Source: Bacteroidales bacterium
Lineage (GTDB): Bacteria > Bacteroidota > Bacteroidia > Bacteroidales > JAADGE01
NCBI GenBank assembly: GCA_029932445.1
Contig: JAOZQB010000015.1
Coordinates: forward strand, 1-23,952
Direction of reading: 5' to 3'
DNA length: 23,952 bases
In this document: positions 8,062 to 16,326 of the stretch, piece by piece
Layout: each line of letters opens with the position of its first letter
Position numbering within the stretch: the stretch's first letter is position 1
The notes under the pieces: model-generated
Databases searched by the model: none
What the model saw: the letters and a program-made list of their open reading frames with translations, nothing else
Told to the model about the DNA's origin: nothing
Position numbers and translations under genes: made by a program

Positions 8062-8655
8062 TTAGTTTTGTTTTCTTAGTTTAATAAGTGCTTTTTTATA
8101 TAATAATACTTTTAATTTCGCTCGAGCTCTTAACAATTGAGATTTTGAGGTTCCGATTGAAATATTCAATTCTTTTGCTATTTCTTTATGCATCATTCCT
8201 TCAATTACATACAGGTTAAAAACTGTTTTGAAACCTTCGGGTAACTCATTCATTATTTCAATAATCTCACATTGTTGAAATTTTGCATGTTTAATAACCG
8301 ATTGCATATCTGACGGATTTAAATCTTCATTTTGTTTCGATTTATTCTCATCAGCTTCAATATAGTCAAAATTATCAGATACTATTTCTTTTTTATCTTT
8401 TCTAAGCTGGATTAATGCTGTATTCAAAGTAATTCTTTTCATCCAACCTTCAAATGATCCGGTGCCTTTATATTGATTAATTTTCGAAAAAATTGTTACA
8501 AAAGCATCTTGCATTACATCTTCAGCTTTGGCTCTGTCCTTAATATAACGTAAACATATACCCAAAAAATTATAAGCATATTTTTCAAAAATATATGCCT
8601 GAGCTTTTTTATTATATTGTTTACACTGTCTTATAATTTTTTTCGGGACAGTCAT
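8062..8655 (-). CDS. ECF-family RNA polymerase sigma factor
   Basis: A 197-residue sigma-70 family extracytoplasmic-function sigma factor. Region 2 spans about 20-85 (YAYNFLGICLRYIKDRAKAEDVMQDAFV…FEGWMKRITLNTALIQLRKD), binding core polymerase and the -10 element. Region 4 spans about 130-185 (NELPEGFKTVFNLYVIEG…HKEIAKELNISIGTSKSQL), a helix-turn-helix for the -35 element. There is no region 3, as expected. The longest reading begins with TTG at 8658, but the next codon is ATG at 8655, which I take as the start. It heads a five-gene envelope operon and probably autoregulates it together with the membrane protein that follows. Confidence 0.93.
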   Translation of the reverse strand: MTVPKKIIRQCKQYNKKAQAYIFEKYAYNFLGICLRYIKDRAKAEDVMQDAFVTIFSKINQYKGTGSFEGWMKRITLNTALIQLRKDKKEIVSDNFDYIEADENKSKQNEDLNPSDMQSVIKHAKFQQCEIIEIMNELPEGFKTVFNLYVIEGMMHKEIAKELNISIGTSKSQLLRARAKLKVLLYKKALIKLRKQN

Positions 8656-8713
8656 CAACTCAGTATTAAGATTAAAATTTATAAAAAGGTTGCAATTCTT
8701 TTTGAAATATCTT

Positions 8714-8731
8714 CAAATTTATGCAAAAATA
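8714..8731 (-). promoter_or_regulatory. two candidate -7 boxes before the ECF sigma gene
   Basis: On the minus strand two exact TAnnTTTG matches stand side by side, TATTTTTG (8731-8724) and TAAATTTG (8721-8714), 60-75 bases upstream of the ATG at 8655. No good -33 element is seen. If the operon is autoregulated, an additional ECF-type promoter would be expected nearby. Confidence 0.4.
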
Positions 8732-8755
8732 TAAAATGTGTCGTAATAATAAATT

Positions 8756-8790
8756 AAAAAACCACAACAAAAAAAATGCTTGCTGTGGTT
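8756..8790 (-). terminator. intrinsic terminator after groEL
   Basis: AACCACAACA (8760-8769) pairs with TGCTGTGGTT (8781-8790): ten pairs on the minus strand with one G-T wobble, around an 11-base loop, followed on the minus strand by TTTTT. It lies between the groEL stop and the ECF sigma promoter, so groEL does not read into the ECF operon. Confidence 0.85.
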
Positions 8791-8843
8791 AATTAATTTA
8801 TCTAAACCCCGTAACGGCAATTTAGGACTTGTTAAAACATATT

Positions 8844-10484
8844 TTACATCATGCCGCCCATACCGCCCATGCCGCCTCCGGGAGGCATCATTGGTGCCGG
8901 ATTATCTTCTTTTTGTTCAACCATTACGATTTCGGTAGTTAATAACATACCTGCAATAGAAGCTGCATTTTCTAATGCAATTCTGGTAACTTTTGTCGGA
9001 TCAATAACTCCGGCTTTTAAAAGATTTTCAAAAACATCTTTTCTGGCATTATAACCGAAATCATCTTTCTCTTCTTTTACTTTTTGAACAATTACTGCTC
9101 CTTCTTTACCTGAATTTTTTGCAATTTGTCTTAAAGGTTCTTCAACGGCTCTTTTTATAATTTCAATACCGATTGTTTCATCTTCGTTTTCACCTTTAAG
9201 TTTATTAATGTTTTCAAGTGCTCTGATATAAGCAACACCTCCGCCGGGTACAATACCTTCTTCAACAGCTGCTCTTGTTGCACTTAAAGCATCATCAACA
9301 CGATCTTTTTTCTCTTTCATTTCAACTTCGGAAGCTGCACCGACATAAATTACGGCAACACCGCCGGCAAGTTTTGCCAATCGTTCTTGCAATTTTTCTT
9401 TATCGTAATCAGAAGTCGTGTTTTCAATTTGAATTTTAATTTCATTTACTCTTGTTTTAATGTCTTCTGATTCACCGGCTCCGTTTACGATAGTTGTATT
9501 ATCTTTATCCATTACAATTTTTTCGGCACTTCCGCACATTTCAAGTGTCGCTGTTTCTAACTTGAAACCTTTTTCTTCCGTAATAACTGTTCCTCCGGTA
9601 AGAATTGCAATATCTTCCAGCATGGCTTTTCTTCGGTCACCAAAACCGGGTGCTTTTACGGCAGCAACTTTAATGGTTCCTCGTAATTTGTTAACAACCA
9701 ATGTTGTCAATGCTTCACCTTCAATATCTTCTGCAATAATCAAAAGCGGACGACCAGCTTGTGCAGCAGGCTCTAAGACAGGCATAATGTCTTTCATTGC
9801 AGATATTTTTTTATCATGTAATAAAATATAAGGATTTTCCATTACACTTAACATTTTATCAGTATCCGTAATAAAATACGGAGAAATATACCCTCTGTCA
9901 AATTGCATTCCTTCAACAATTTCAACATTTGTATCCATACCTTTTGCTTCTTCAACGGTAATTACGCCGTCTTTTTTTACAATTTTCATGGCGTCAGCAA
10001 TATGTTTTCCGATTTCGGCATCATTATTCGCAGAAATTCTGGCAACTTGTTCAATTTTATCACTGTCAACATTGACCTCTTGAGATTGTTTTTTTAAACC
10101 TGAAACAACTTCTTTTACTGCTTTATCAATTCCGCGTTTTAAATCCATCGGATTAGCACCGGAAGTAACATTTTTTAAGCCTACATTAATGATTGATTGA
10201 GCTAAAACAGTAGCTGTAGTTGTTCCGTCTCCGGCATCGTCACCGGTTTTAGAAGCAACTTCTTTCAACATTTGTGCACCTACATTTTCATATGCATCAG
10301 GCAGGTCAATTTCTTTTGCAACGGTAACACCGTCTTTTGTTATTTGAGGAGCTCCGTATGATTTTTCAATTACCACATTACGACCTTTCGGGCCTAATGT
10401 TACTTTTACTGCATCTGCAAGTTGATCAACACCTTTTTTTAAGGCATCTCTTGCTTCAATGTCAAATAAAATTTCTTTAGCCAT
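8844..10484 (-). CDS. groL: chaperonin GroEL (60 kDa, Hsp60)
   Basis: A 546-residue group I chaperonin, normal length, forming the double-ring ATP-driven folding chamber in the cytoplasm. Seen: KDGVTVAKEI and the ATP-site motif GDGTTTATVLAQ near residues 85-97, the apical domain with 'VEGMQFDRGYISPYF', the GGGVAYIRAL segment near 410, and the Gly/Met-rich C-terminal tail ending GGMGGMM. All key motifs are intact. The usual partner gene groES is absent from the 274 bases upstream, which instead hold the secG terminator and an inverted repeat. The gene therefore appears monocistronic, with its own terminator at 8756-8790. Confidence 0.99.
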   Translation of the reverse strand: MAKEILFDIEARDALKKGVDQLADAVKVTLGPKGRNVVIEKSYGAPQITKDGVTVAKEIDLPDAYENVGAQMLKEVASKTGDDAGDGTTTATVLAQSIINVGLKNVTSGANPMDLKRGIDKAVKEVVSGLKKQSQEVNVDSDKIEQVARISANNDAEIGKHIADAMKIVKKDGVITVEEAKGMDTNVEIVEGMQFDRGYISPYFITDTDKMLSVMENPYILLHDKKISAMKDIMPVLEPAAQAGRPLLIIAEDIEGEALTTLVVNKLRGTIKVAAVKAPGFGDRRKAMLEDIAILTGGTVITEEKGFKLETATLEMCGSAEKIVMDKDNTTIVNGAGESEDIKTRVNEIKIQIENTTSDYDKEKLQERLAKLAGGVAVIYVGAASEVEMKEKKDRVDDALSATRAAVEEGIVPGGGVAYIRALENINKLKGENEDETIGIEIIKRAVEEPLRQIAKNSGKEGAVIVQKVKEEKDDFGYNARKDVFENLLKAGVIDPTKVTRIALENAASIAGMLLTTEIVMVEQKEDNPAPMMPPGGGMGGMGGMM

Positions 10485-10558
10485 TTTTATCTTCTTTTAT
10501 GTTTAATAATTACAATTTAGTTGTTTTGTTTTTTACATAAAATATGCCAATAAAATTT

Positions 10559-10599
10559 AAACTGCTTTTACGAATGTATTATTGACGAAAATGCAGTTT
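10559..10599. promoter_or_regulatory. inverted repeat upstream of groEL
   Basis: A 14-base arm (10559-10572, AAACTGCTTTTACG) faces a second arm (10586-10599, CGAAAATGCAGTTT) with 12 of 14 positions complementary and a 13-base spacer. It is 75-115 bases before the groEL ATG and is not the CIRCE sequence. It could be an operator for a heat-shock regulator or an RNA hairpin in the leader; in such AT-rich DNA imperfect repeats also arise by chance. Confidence 0.4.
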
Positions 10600-10706
10600 T
10601 AACAATTAAGATCAAATAACATACTTCTATATACCTGAATATAAGGAATATACATAATGAGAATAATTTTAATGATTTGTCAGAAAATACGACAATATGA
10701 CACTGT

Positions 10707-10733
10707 AAAAAAAAAGCCGGTTATAAAACCGGC
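10707..10733 (-). terminator. intrinsic terminator after secG
   Basis: GCCGGTT (10716-10722) and AACCGGC (10727-10733) form a perfect 7-bp GC-rich stem with an ATAA loop; on the minus strand it is followed by nine T. It ends the lptE-secG operon 26 bases beyond the secG stop and separates it from groEL. Confidence 0.93.
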
Positions 10734-10758
10734 ATTCAATTTTTTTAATCCGACATAA

Positions 10759-11130
10759 CTATTTATTATTCGGTTGACTTGCATTATTTTTTTGATCTTC
10801 TTTTTTTCTGAATTCATCAACTTGCTGTTGAGAAGGAATATTCGGAATATCCGTTTGATTTAGTTCCATCAATTCTTTTTGAATTTTAGATTCCGGATTT
10901 TCTTTGGGTCTGTCAAGCGATAAACTTGCCGTTATACTTAACACGATTAATGTTATAGCTAAAGTCCAAGTTGTTTTTTCTAAAAATTTATTCGTTTGTA
11001 CAACACCGCCCATTTGACCTCCTCCGCCGAATGTTGAAGATAATCCTCCGCCTTTTGAGTTTTGAGCTAATACAATCAGTATCATCAAGATACTTACAAT
11101 AAAAATTAATACGATCGATAATGTTAACAT
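10759..11130 (-). CDS. secG: preprotein translocase subunit SecG
   Basis: A 123-residue inner-membrane protein. Two transmembrane helices (about 3-21 and 54-71) flank the conserved cytoplasmic loop 'AQNSKGGGLSSTFGGGGQMGG', the SecG hallmark. SecG assists the SecYE channel during SecA-driven export. A hydrophilic 45-residue C-terminal tail rich in Gln, Lys and Asn extends beyond the core (the E. coli protein is about 110), as is frequent in Bacteroidetes. It is the last gene of its operon, 7 bases after the 808-residue protein, and is followed by a strong terminator. Confidence 0.96.
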   Translation of the reverse strand: MLTLSIVLIFIVSILMILIVLAQNSKGGGLSSTFGGGGQMGGVVQTNKFLEKTTWTLAITLIVLSITASLSLDRPKENPESKIQKELMELNQTDIPNIPSQQQVDEFRKKEDQKNNASQPNNK

Positions 11131-11137
11131 ATTTTAA

Positions 11138-13564
11138 TTATTTTAATTTTTCAGTTTCTTTAATTTTGGATGCAAAGTAATCTTTTTTTTCCGGATTTTT
11201 CAAAATTAATTTTTCATAAATTTCAATTGCATCATTAAATTTCCCTTGATTAATATAAATACTTGCCATTAATTCGGTAACAATCGGTTTTTTTTCAATT
11301 GATTTTTTCTCAGCAAACTCAACGGTTTCATCGATTTTTTCTTCAGGTGAAGGTCGTTTTATCGGCTCTTCTTCTTTGACGAATTTATTTATTAATTCAT
11401 TTTTTTTATCTTCTTTTTTTTCTGATTTTATTTCAGTATCAGGAGTTTTAGCGGATCTTTTTTTCTTAAAAGCTTCAATTCTTGCAAAAACACTTTCTGC
11501 TGCTTTTGCTTTTTCTTCAGCATCTTTTATTTCAACTTCTTTTTTTTCGGGTTTCTCAGAAAAAACTTCAGACTTTTCAACTTTTTCTTTCTTCTTTTCT
11601 TCAATAATAGAATCTTCTTTTTTTACCGATTCTGTTTCAATTGTTTCACTAACAACAATTTTTTCCTCTTTTTCTTTTATAACAGATTCTGCTGTTGCTT
11701 CCTTTTCAATATCAGAACCTTTGAGAATATCCTTTTTCTCTTCTTCTGTTTTCTCTTCATCAACTGTTTTAATTATCTGCTCTTCTTTTTCAGGGATATC
11801 ATCATTTTTAATTTCCGTTTCTTGATCAATTAATTCAAAGACTTCCTCTGATTCATTTTCAGAAACATCTTCTTTTTTTTCTGAATCAATTTTAACACTT
11901 TCTATTTCAGATTTTGTCTCTGTCGTATCTTCAATTTCAAACTCAATATCATCATTTCCGGAAACTTCTTCAGATAAATTTTCATTAGTTTCTTCAATAT
12001 GAATTTCTTCTGATTCCGTTATAATAATATTTTTTTCTTCAATTTGCGAAATTTCCGATTCTCCTGAAACAGAGTCTTTTTTATCATCTAAACCGGTTAT
12101 ATCTTCTTTAATTTCTATAAAGTTAAGATCTTCTTTTTTTGCCGGTTTTTTGGAACTTATAATTTTATCATAAATATCTTCAATCTTGGAATCGTCACCG
12201 GATTTTATATCTTCAGCAGGTGTATGTAATTCTTCAATGATGATTTTTTCCGAGCGTTTCTTTTTTTTAGTTGATTTTCCTTTTTTAGTCAAACTGCTTT
12301 TATCTTTTTCTTCTTCCGTAACAATTATTTGTTTCTTCTCTGAATCCGTCTTTCTCTCTTCATCAACAATTTCTTTCTCGGAAGTTTCTAATATTGTTTT
12401 ATCTTCTGAAAAATTCGTATCAGTTTCTTCTTCAATAATAATTATATCATCCGAATTATCTTTTTCTTGAACAGGTTCTTCTTTCAAACTTTTTTTAACT
12501 GTTTCTTTTTCAGTTTCAGATTTTTCTTTTTTATCATCTTCGGAAGAGCCTATTTTTACAATATTGGTATAGGGATCACTTTCAATTATTACGTCATCAA
12601 TCACAGATATAACTTCGTCCTCTTTTTCTGTTTTAGTTATATCTTCAAGTTTACCTTCAACGATTTCAATATTTTTATCTTCCGATTGTTCTTTAGCGAG
12701 TTTTTCTTGTTCACGACGTTTTAATTTTTCTTCCATGCGTTTTTCTCTTTCCAAACGTCTTATCTCTTTGCTATCTTCAGACTTTTCTTCGACAGAACTT
12801 TTTTTCGTTTTTTCTTTAACAGGACTTTCCTCGGTTTTTTCTTTCTCCAGCATTTCTTGTTCACGAGCTAAACGTCTTTTCTCCATACGATTTTCTCTTT
12901 CCAGACGTCTTTTTTCCCTTTCGGCTTTTTCTTTATCAAGATCACCTTCACTCATCTTTTCTTGTTCTTCTATTCGCCGTTTCAATTTTGCCTCCATCCG
13001 TTTTTCACGTTCGAGACGTTTTTCCTCCCGTTCAGTTTCTTTTCTTTCAGAAGCTGTTTCAGAAGGTTTTTCTTCTGTTTGAGGAAATAATTCAGCAATT
13101 TCTTCCGGCATCATTCCGATATTCAATTTATTTTTTCGCAATTCTTCAGTCAAAGGTTCAAAGAAATTTTTAACAATTTTTTTATGAATACTTGAACCGT
13201 GATGGGACAGTGTTCCGCCTTTTTGAACCATTCTCTTTAGTCGGCGATTCTGAATTCTTTCACGAATTTCTTTTCGTGTATCACTTTCTTCTTTTTTATC
13301 GGTTGATTTTTCTTTTACTTTTACTACAGGTGCAGAAAGATTAATTAACTTAAACAACAACTCACGATTCGGAACCGAGGAAGAAATTTTTGCAATTAAA
13401 TTCTCATAATCCTCTGTATTTATGTTATGTGCAGCTTTAACATAAAGTAAATTTGCCGTATGAAAAAACGGATAAATTTCAATTAAAGATTTTATATTTT
13501 CAAAATCTTCACTTTGCATGTTATAAGGTGCATCAATGTAGTCAACAAGGTTTTGTATTTCCAT
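11138..13564 (-). CDS. very Glu/Lys-rich protein with a TPR-like C-terminus
   Basis: An 808-residue protein. The N-terminal ~85 residues (MEIQNLVDYIDAPYN…IKSLIEIYPFFHTANLLYVKAA) and the C-terminal ~45 (MASIYINQGKFNDAIEIYEKLILKNPEKKDYFASKI, a single TPR-like unit) match what I know of a Bacteroidetes protein regularly encoded between lptE and secG. Between them lies about 620 residues of low-complexity Glu, Lys, Ser, Asp and Ile sequence. Residues about 165-300 contain a recurring RRLEREKRMEEKLKRR-type unit at least three times, with alternating basic and acidic patches as in single alpha-helices; the rest is acidic and probably disordered. No signal peptide or membrane segment is seen. Function unknown. 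Gaps are 12 bases to lptE and 7 to secG, so it is operonic. Confidence 0.85.
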   Translation of the reverse strand: MEIQNLVDYIDAPYNMQSEDFENIKSLIEIYPFFHTANLLYVKAAHNINTEDYENLIAKISSSVPNRELLFKLINLSAPVVKVKEKSTDKKEESDTRKEIRERIQNRRLKRMVQKGGTLSHHGSSIHKKIVKNFFEPLTEELRKNKLNIGMMPEEIAELFPQTEEKPSETASERKETEREEKRLEREKRMEAKLKRRIEEQEKMSEGDLDKEKAEREKRRLERENRMEKRRLAREQEMLEKEKTEESPVKEKTKKSSVEEKSEDSKEIRRLEREKRMEEKLKRREQEKLAKEQSEDKNIEIVEGKLEDITKTEKEDEVISVIDDVIIESDPYTNIVKIGSSEDDKKEKSETEKETVKKSLKEEPVQEKDNSDDIIIIEEETDTNFSEDKTILETSEKEIVDEERKTDSEKKQIIVTEEEKDKSSLTKKGKSTKKKKRSEKIIIEELHTPAEDIKSGDDSKIEDIYDKIISSKKPAKKEDLNFIEIKEDITGLDDKKDSVSGESEISQIEEKNIIITESEEIHIEETNENLSEEVSGNDDIEFEIEDTTETKSEIESVKIDSEKKEDVSENESEEVFELIDQETEIKNDDIPEKEEQIIKTVDEEKTEEEKKDILKGSDIEKEATAESVIKEKEEKIVVSETIETESVKKEDSIIEEKKKEKVEKSEVFSEKPEKKEVEIKDAEEKAKAAESVFARIEAFKKKRSAKTPDTEIKSEKKEDKKNELINKFVKEEEPIKRPSPEEKIDETVEFAEKKSIEKKPIVTELMASIYINQGKFNDAIEIYEKLILKNPEKKDYFASKIKETEKLK

Positions 13565-13576
13565 GAATTCTGTTCT

Positions 13577-14080
13577 TTACCAGTTTACAACTGATTTATT
13601 AAAAATATCGTCTATTAGTTCATTTATTATCTCTTCAGAAAGAGCATCCTCTACATCTGTTAAAAGTTCAGTACTCAAATAATCTGAATATCGTGAAAAA
13701 GATGTGTCAAAATCAAATTTCGAATTATTTATACTTGTGTATTTAACATGAACCGTAATTGTCAATCTGTTTTGTTCTGCTTGTTCATCTTTAGTTATTG
13801 CAATCGGCTTTGTATCATAACCGGTAATTTCTCCTTCAAAAGTTAAATCACCGTTAAAATCAACTAATTCCAATTTTGTTTGAGAAGCAAATCTGTCTTT
13901 TAATTTTTCAGTAAATAACTGACTTAAATTCGGATTTATAATAGCTGCTCTGTTCGGAAAAAACTTAACATTCACAGTTTTATCTTTCGAATCAAGAGAT
14001 GCTCCGGAAAATGAATAAATTCCGCATTGAGAAAACAAAACAGAAATTATAACAACTATTGATATTAAATTTTTATTCAT
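13577..14080 (-). CDS. lptE: LptE-family LPS-assembly lipoprotein
   Basis: A 167-residue lipoprotein. The signal sequence ends in FSQC with Cys19 as the acylated residue (Gln at -1 is unusual but the context 'CGIYSFSGAS' is the typical LptE start in Bacteroidetes). The body has 'FPNRAAIINPNLSQLFTEKLKDRFASQTKLELV', then a beta pattern 'LTFEGEITGYDTKPIAI', matching the LptE fold. LptE is the plug-like partner of LptD in moving lipopolysaccharide to the outer leaflet. Its place between a sigma-54 activator and secG is the conserved Bacteroidetes arrangement. Confidence 0.88.
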   Translation of the reverse strand: MNKNLISIVVIISVLFSQCGIYSFSGASLDSKDKTVNVKFFPNRAAIINPNLSQLFTEKLKDRFASQTKLELVDFNGDLTFEGEITGYDTKPIAITKDEQAEQNRLTITVHVKYTSINNSKFDFDTSFSRYSDYLSTELLTDVEDALSEEIINELIDDIFNKSVVNW

Positions 14081-14133
14081 CTATTATAAAAAAATCACAA
14101 ATTCATATACTAAACACATCAAAATCACTTGGT

Positions 14134-15375
14134 TTATGTCGTTAAATCATATTCTTTTAATTTCCTGTACAAAGTTCGTTCCGAAATTCCCAATTCTTCG
14201 GCAGCATATTTCCTTTTCCCTTTATATTTTTCCAATGCTTTTTTAATTAATTCAATTTCTTTGTCTTTTAATGACAATGATTCTTCAATTATTTCTTCAG
14301 TCTCTTCAATAAAAGATTTATTCCCTGCAAATTTATTTTTTTCATTTACATTATCAATTATATTTTCCGAACTCGATATATAATCCGGTTGATGAATATT
14401 ATTTGTCGATTTATCAAAAACTTTTGAAGGAACATTCACAGTTCCGGTATTTTGTTTAGTCACATCTTGAATTATCGTTTTCAATTCGTTTATTTCATTT
14501 CGCATATCAAAAAGGATTTTATATAAAATTTCTCTTTCTGTTGCAAAATCTTCTTTATTAATCGAATCTCCGTATATTACGGGTAAATTATGAATTTCAT
14601 CGGGTAAGTATTTTTTTAATGTTTCTCCGTCAACGGCTCTTTCTTGTTCTATAACCGAAATTTGTTCGGTAATATTTTTTAATTGCCTGACATTTCCTTT
14701 CCAAGCATAATTCTCAAGAAGTAAAACAGCATTTTCTTTTAAACGAATGGGAGGCATTCGATATTTTTCAGAAAAATCCTGCGCAAATTTCCTGAATATC
14801 AGATGAATATCTTCTTTTCGGTTTCGAAGAGGCGGAATAATAATCGGAACAGTATTTAATCGATAATACAAATCTTCTCTGAATTTTCCGTTTTGCATGG
14901 CTTTTAATAAATTAATATTTGTTGCTGCAATAACACGAACATTTGTTTTCATTCCCTGAGAAGAACCGACTTTGATGTATTCACCTGTTTCTAAAACTCT
15001 CAATAATCGAACTTGAGTAGATAAGGGTAATTCCCCGACTTCATCTAAAAAGATCGTTCCGTTATCAGCTTCCTCGAAGTAACCTTTTCTGTTTTTTACG
15101 GCACCTGTAAAAGACCCTTTTTCATGCCCGAATAATTCCGAATCAATAGTTCCTTCAGGTATTGCTCCGCAATTTACGGCAATGTACGCATTATGCTTAC
15201 GAGCACTGAGTTGATGAATAATTTGAGGAAATATTTCCTTCCCTGTTCCGCTTTCACCGAAAATTAAAACCGTTAAATCCGTCGGAGCAACTTGAACAGC
15301 AATATCAATTGCCCGATTTAAGACCGGAGAATTTCCGATAATTGAAAATCGTTGTTTAATTTGTTGTATTGTCAT
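14134..15375 (-). CDS. sigma-54-dependent transcriptional activator without receiver domain
   Basis: A 413-residue bacterial enhancer-binding protein. The AAA+ domain begins almost at the N-terminus: Walker A GESGTGK (40-46), the sigma-54 contact loop GSFTGA (87-92, usually GAFTGA), Walker B GTIFLDE (106-112) and arginine-finger region FREDLYYRLN (165-174). A Fis-type helix-turn-helix occupies about 378-410 (KYAAEELGISERTLYRKL). Between them lies a ~90-residue low-complexity linker. No response-regulator, GAF or PAS domain is present, so activity must be controlled by expression, by a partner protein, or be constitutive. It heads the operon with lptE (53-base gap), the Glu/Lys-rich protein and secG, and is divergent from kdsB. 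Confidence 0.95.
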   Translation of the reverse strand: MTIQQIKQRFSIIGNSPVLNRAIDIAVQVAPTDLTVLIFGESGTGKEIFPQIIHQLSARKHNAYIAVNCGAIPEGTIDSELFGHEKGSFTGAVKNRKGYFEEADNGTIFLDEVGELPLSTQVRLLRVLETGEYIKVGSSQGMKTNVRVIAATNINLLKAMQNGKFREDLYYRLNTVPIIIPPLRNRKEDIHLIFRKFAQDFSEKYRMPPIRLKENAVLLLENYAWKGNVRQLKNITEQISVIEQERAVDGETLKKYLPDEIHNLPVIYGDSINKEDFATEREILYKILFDMRNEINELKTIIQDVTKQNTGTVNVPSKVFDKSTNNIHQPDYISSSENIIDNVNEKNKFAGNKSFIEETEEIIEESLSLKDKEIELIKKALEKYKGKRKYAAEELGISERTLYRKLKEYDLTT

Positions 15376-15458
15376 TTTAGTATATATCTAATTTAAATAA
15401 TTAGTCTGCAAATTTGTCAATTTTATCAAAAAAATACAAACCGTGTAAAAATATGCAT

Positions 15459-15466
15459 TAATTTTG
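15459..15466 (+). promoter_or_regulatory. -7 box TAATTTTG for kdsB
   Basis: Exact TAnnTTTG match 62 bases before the ATG at 15528 in the divergent intergenic region. The expected transcription start near 15472 lies upstream of both the GTG (15495) and ATG candidates. No clear -33 TTTG. Confidence 0.45.
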
Positions 15467-15527
15467 TAATATTAAAGAATGAGTTTTAAAAATTGTGACA
15501 TTTCAGCATAAAAAAATTCAACAATCT

Positions 15528-16274
15528 ATGAATATTCTGGGAATTATACCTGCAAGATATGCTTCAACTCGTTTTCCGGGAAAACCTTTAGTTGATATTA
15601 AAGGAAAAACGATGATACGTCGTGTTTTTGAAAATTGTAAAGAATCAATTAATGATGTTATCGTTGCAACTGACAACAGCTTAATTGAAAAAGAGGTAAA
15701 TCAATTCGGTGGAAGCGTTATAATAACTTCCGAAAATCATAAAAGCGGTACAGATCGATGTGCTGAAGCACTTGAAAAATATGAAAAAATAAGCGGAAAA
15801 ACCTTTGATATCGTCATAAATATTCAAGGTGACGAACCGTTTATTCATAAAGAGCATTTAACGAAATTAATTGCATGTTTTAATGATTCGGAAACTGAAA
15901 TTGCAACATTAATCAGTAAAACAGAATCTAATGCAGATATTTTTAATCCGAACAAACCGAAAGTTATTATTGATAATCGTAATTATGCAATATATTTCAG
16001 TCGATCACCGATTCCGTACTTGAGGGGAATAAAAAAAGAAGATTGGCATTTACATCATACATTCTATCAACACCTCGGAATTTATGCATACAGAAATAAA
16101 ATTTTAAAAAAAATTACAAAATTACCGGTTTCCGGTTTGGAAATTGCGGAGTCATTAGAACAAAACCGTTGGTTAGAAAACGGGTTTAAAATAAAAACTG
16201 ATATCACGTTTAAAAAAAATATCTCTGTTGATACACCTGAAGATTTAGAGCAATTAATAAAAATGTTTTTTTAA
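15528..16274 (+). CDS. kdsB: 3-deoxy-manno-octulosonate cytidylyltransferase (CMP-Kdo synthetase)
   Basis: Activates Kdo with CTP to CMP-Kdo in the cytoplasm, the step that supplies the inner core sugar of lipopolysaccharide. Motifs seen: N-terminal IIPARYASTRFPGKPL, SENHKSGTDRCAEA (68-81), the metal-binding INIQGDEPF (98-105), YFSRSPIPY, HLGIYAYR and the C-terminal SVDTPEDLE. The open frame could begin with GTG at 15495, but the family starts right before the PAR motif (M-x-I-x-G-I-I-P-A-R). The ATG at 15528 gives 248 residues, the usual length, so I chose it. It is divergent from the lptE operon, whose product also serves LPS. Confidence 0.96.
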   Translation: MNILGIIPARYASTRFPGKPLVDIKGKTMIRRVFENCKESINDVIVATDNSLIEKEVNQFGGSVIITSENHKSGTDRCAEALEKYEKISGKTFDIVINIQGDEPFIHKEHLTKLIACFNDSETEIATLISKTESNADIFNPNKPKVIIDNRNYAIYFSRSPIPYLRGIKKEDWHLHHTFYQHLGIYAYRNKILKKITKLPVSGLEIAESLEQNRWLENGFKIKTDITFKKNISVDTPEDLEQLIKMFF

Positions 16275-16326
16275 TTTATGGAAACTTTTAAGAAAAAGCA
16301 TCGTATAAAAAAATAAGACTGACGTT

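Noticed and set aside
8851..10097. Plus-strand open frames inside groEL (e.g. 8851-9054, 9460-9831, 9903-10097)
   Set aside because: They are antisense shadows of a well-conserved gene and have no recognisable protein features.
10485..10758. CIRCE element or a degenerate groES in the groEL upstream gap
   Set aside because: Neither the TTAGCACTC/GAGTGCTAA arms nor any GroES motif can be found on either strand.
11376..13173. Several Ser/Phe-rich plus-strand frames opposite the 808-residue protein
   Set aside because: They are reverse images of Glu/Lys codons (TTC, TTT, TCT), so composition alone keeps them open. The minus-strand frame has recognisable conserved ends and operon spacing.
15495..15527. 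GTG start giving KdsB eleven extra residues
   Set aside because: The family begins just before the PARYASTRFPGKP motif; the ATG at 15528 gives the usual 248 residues.
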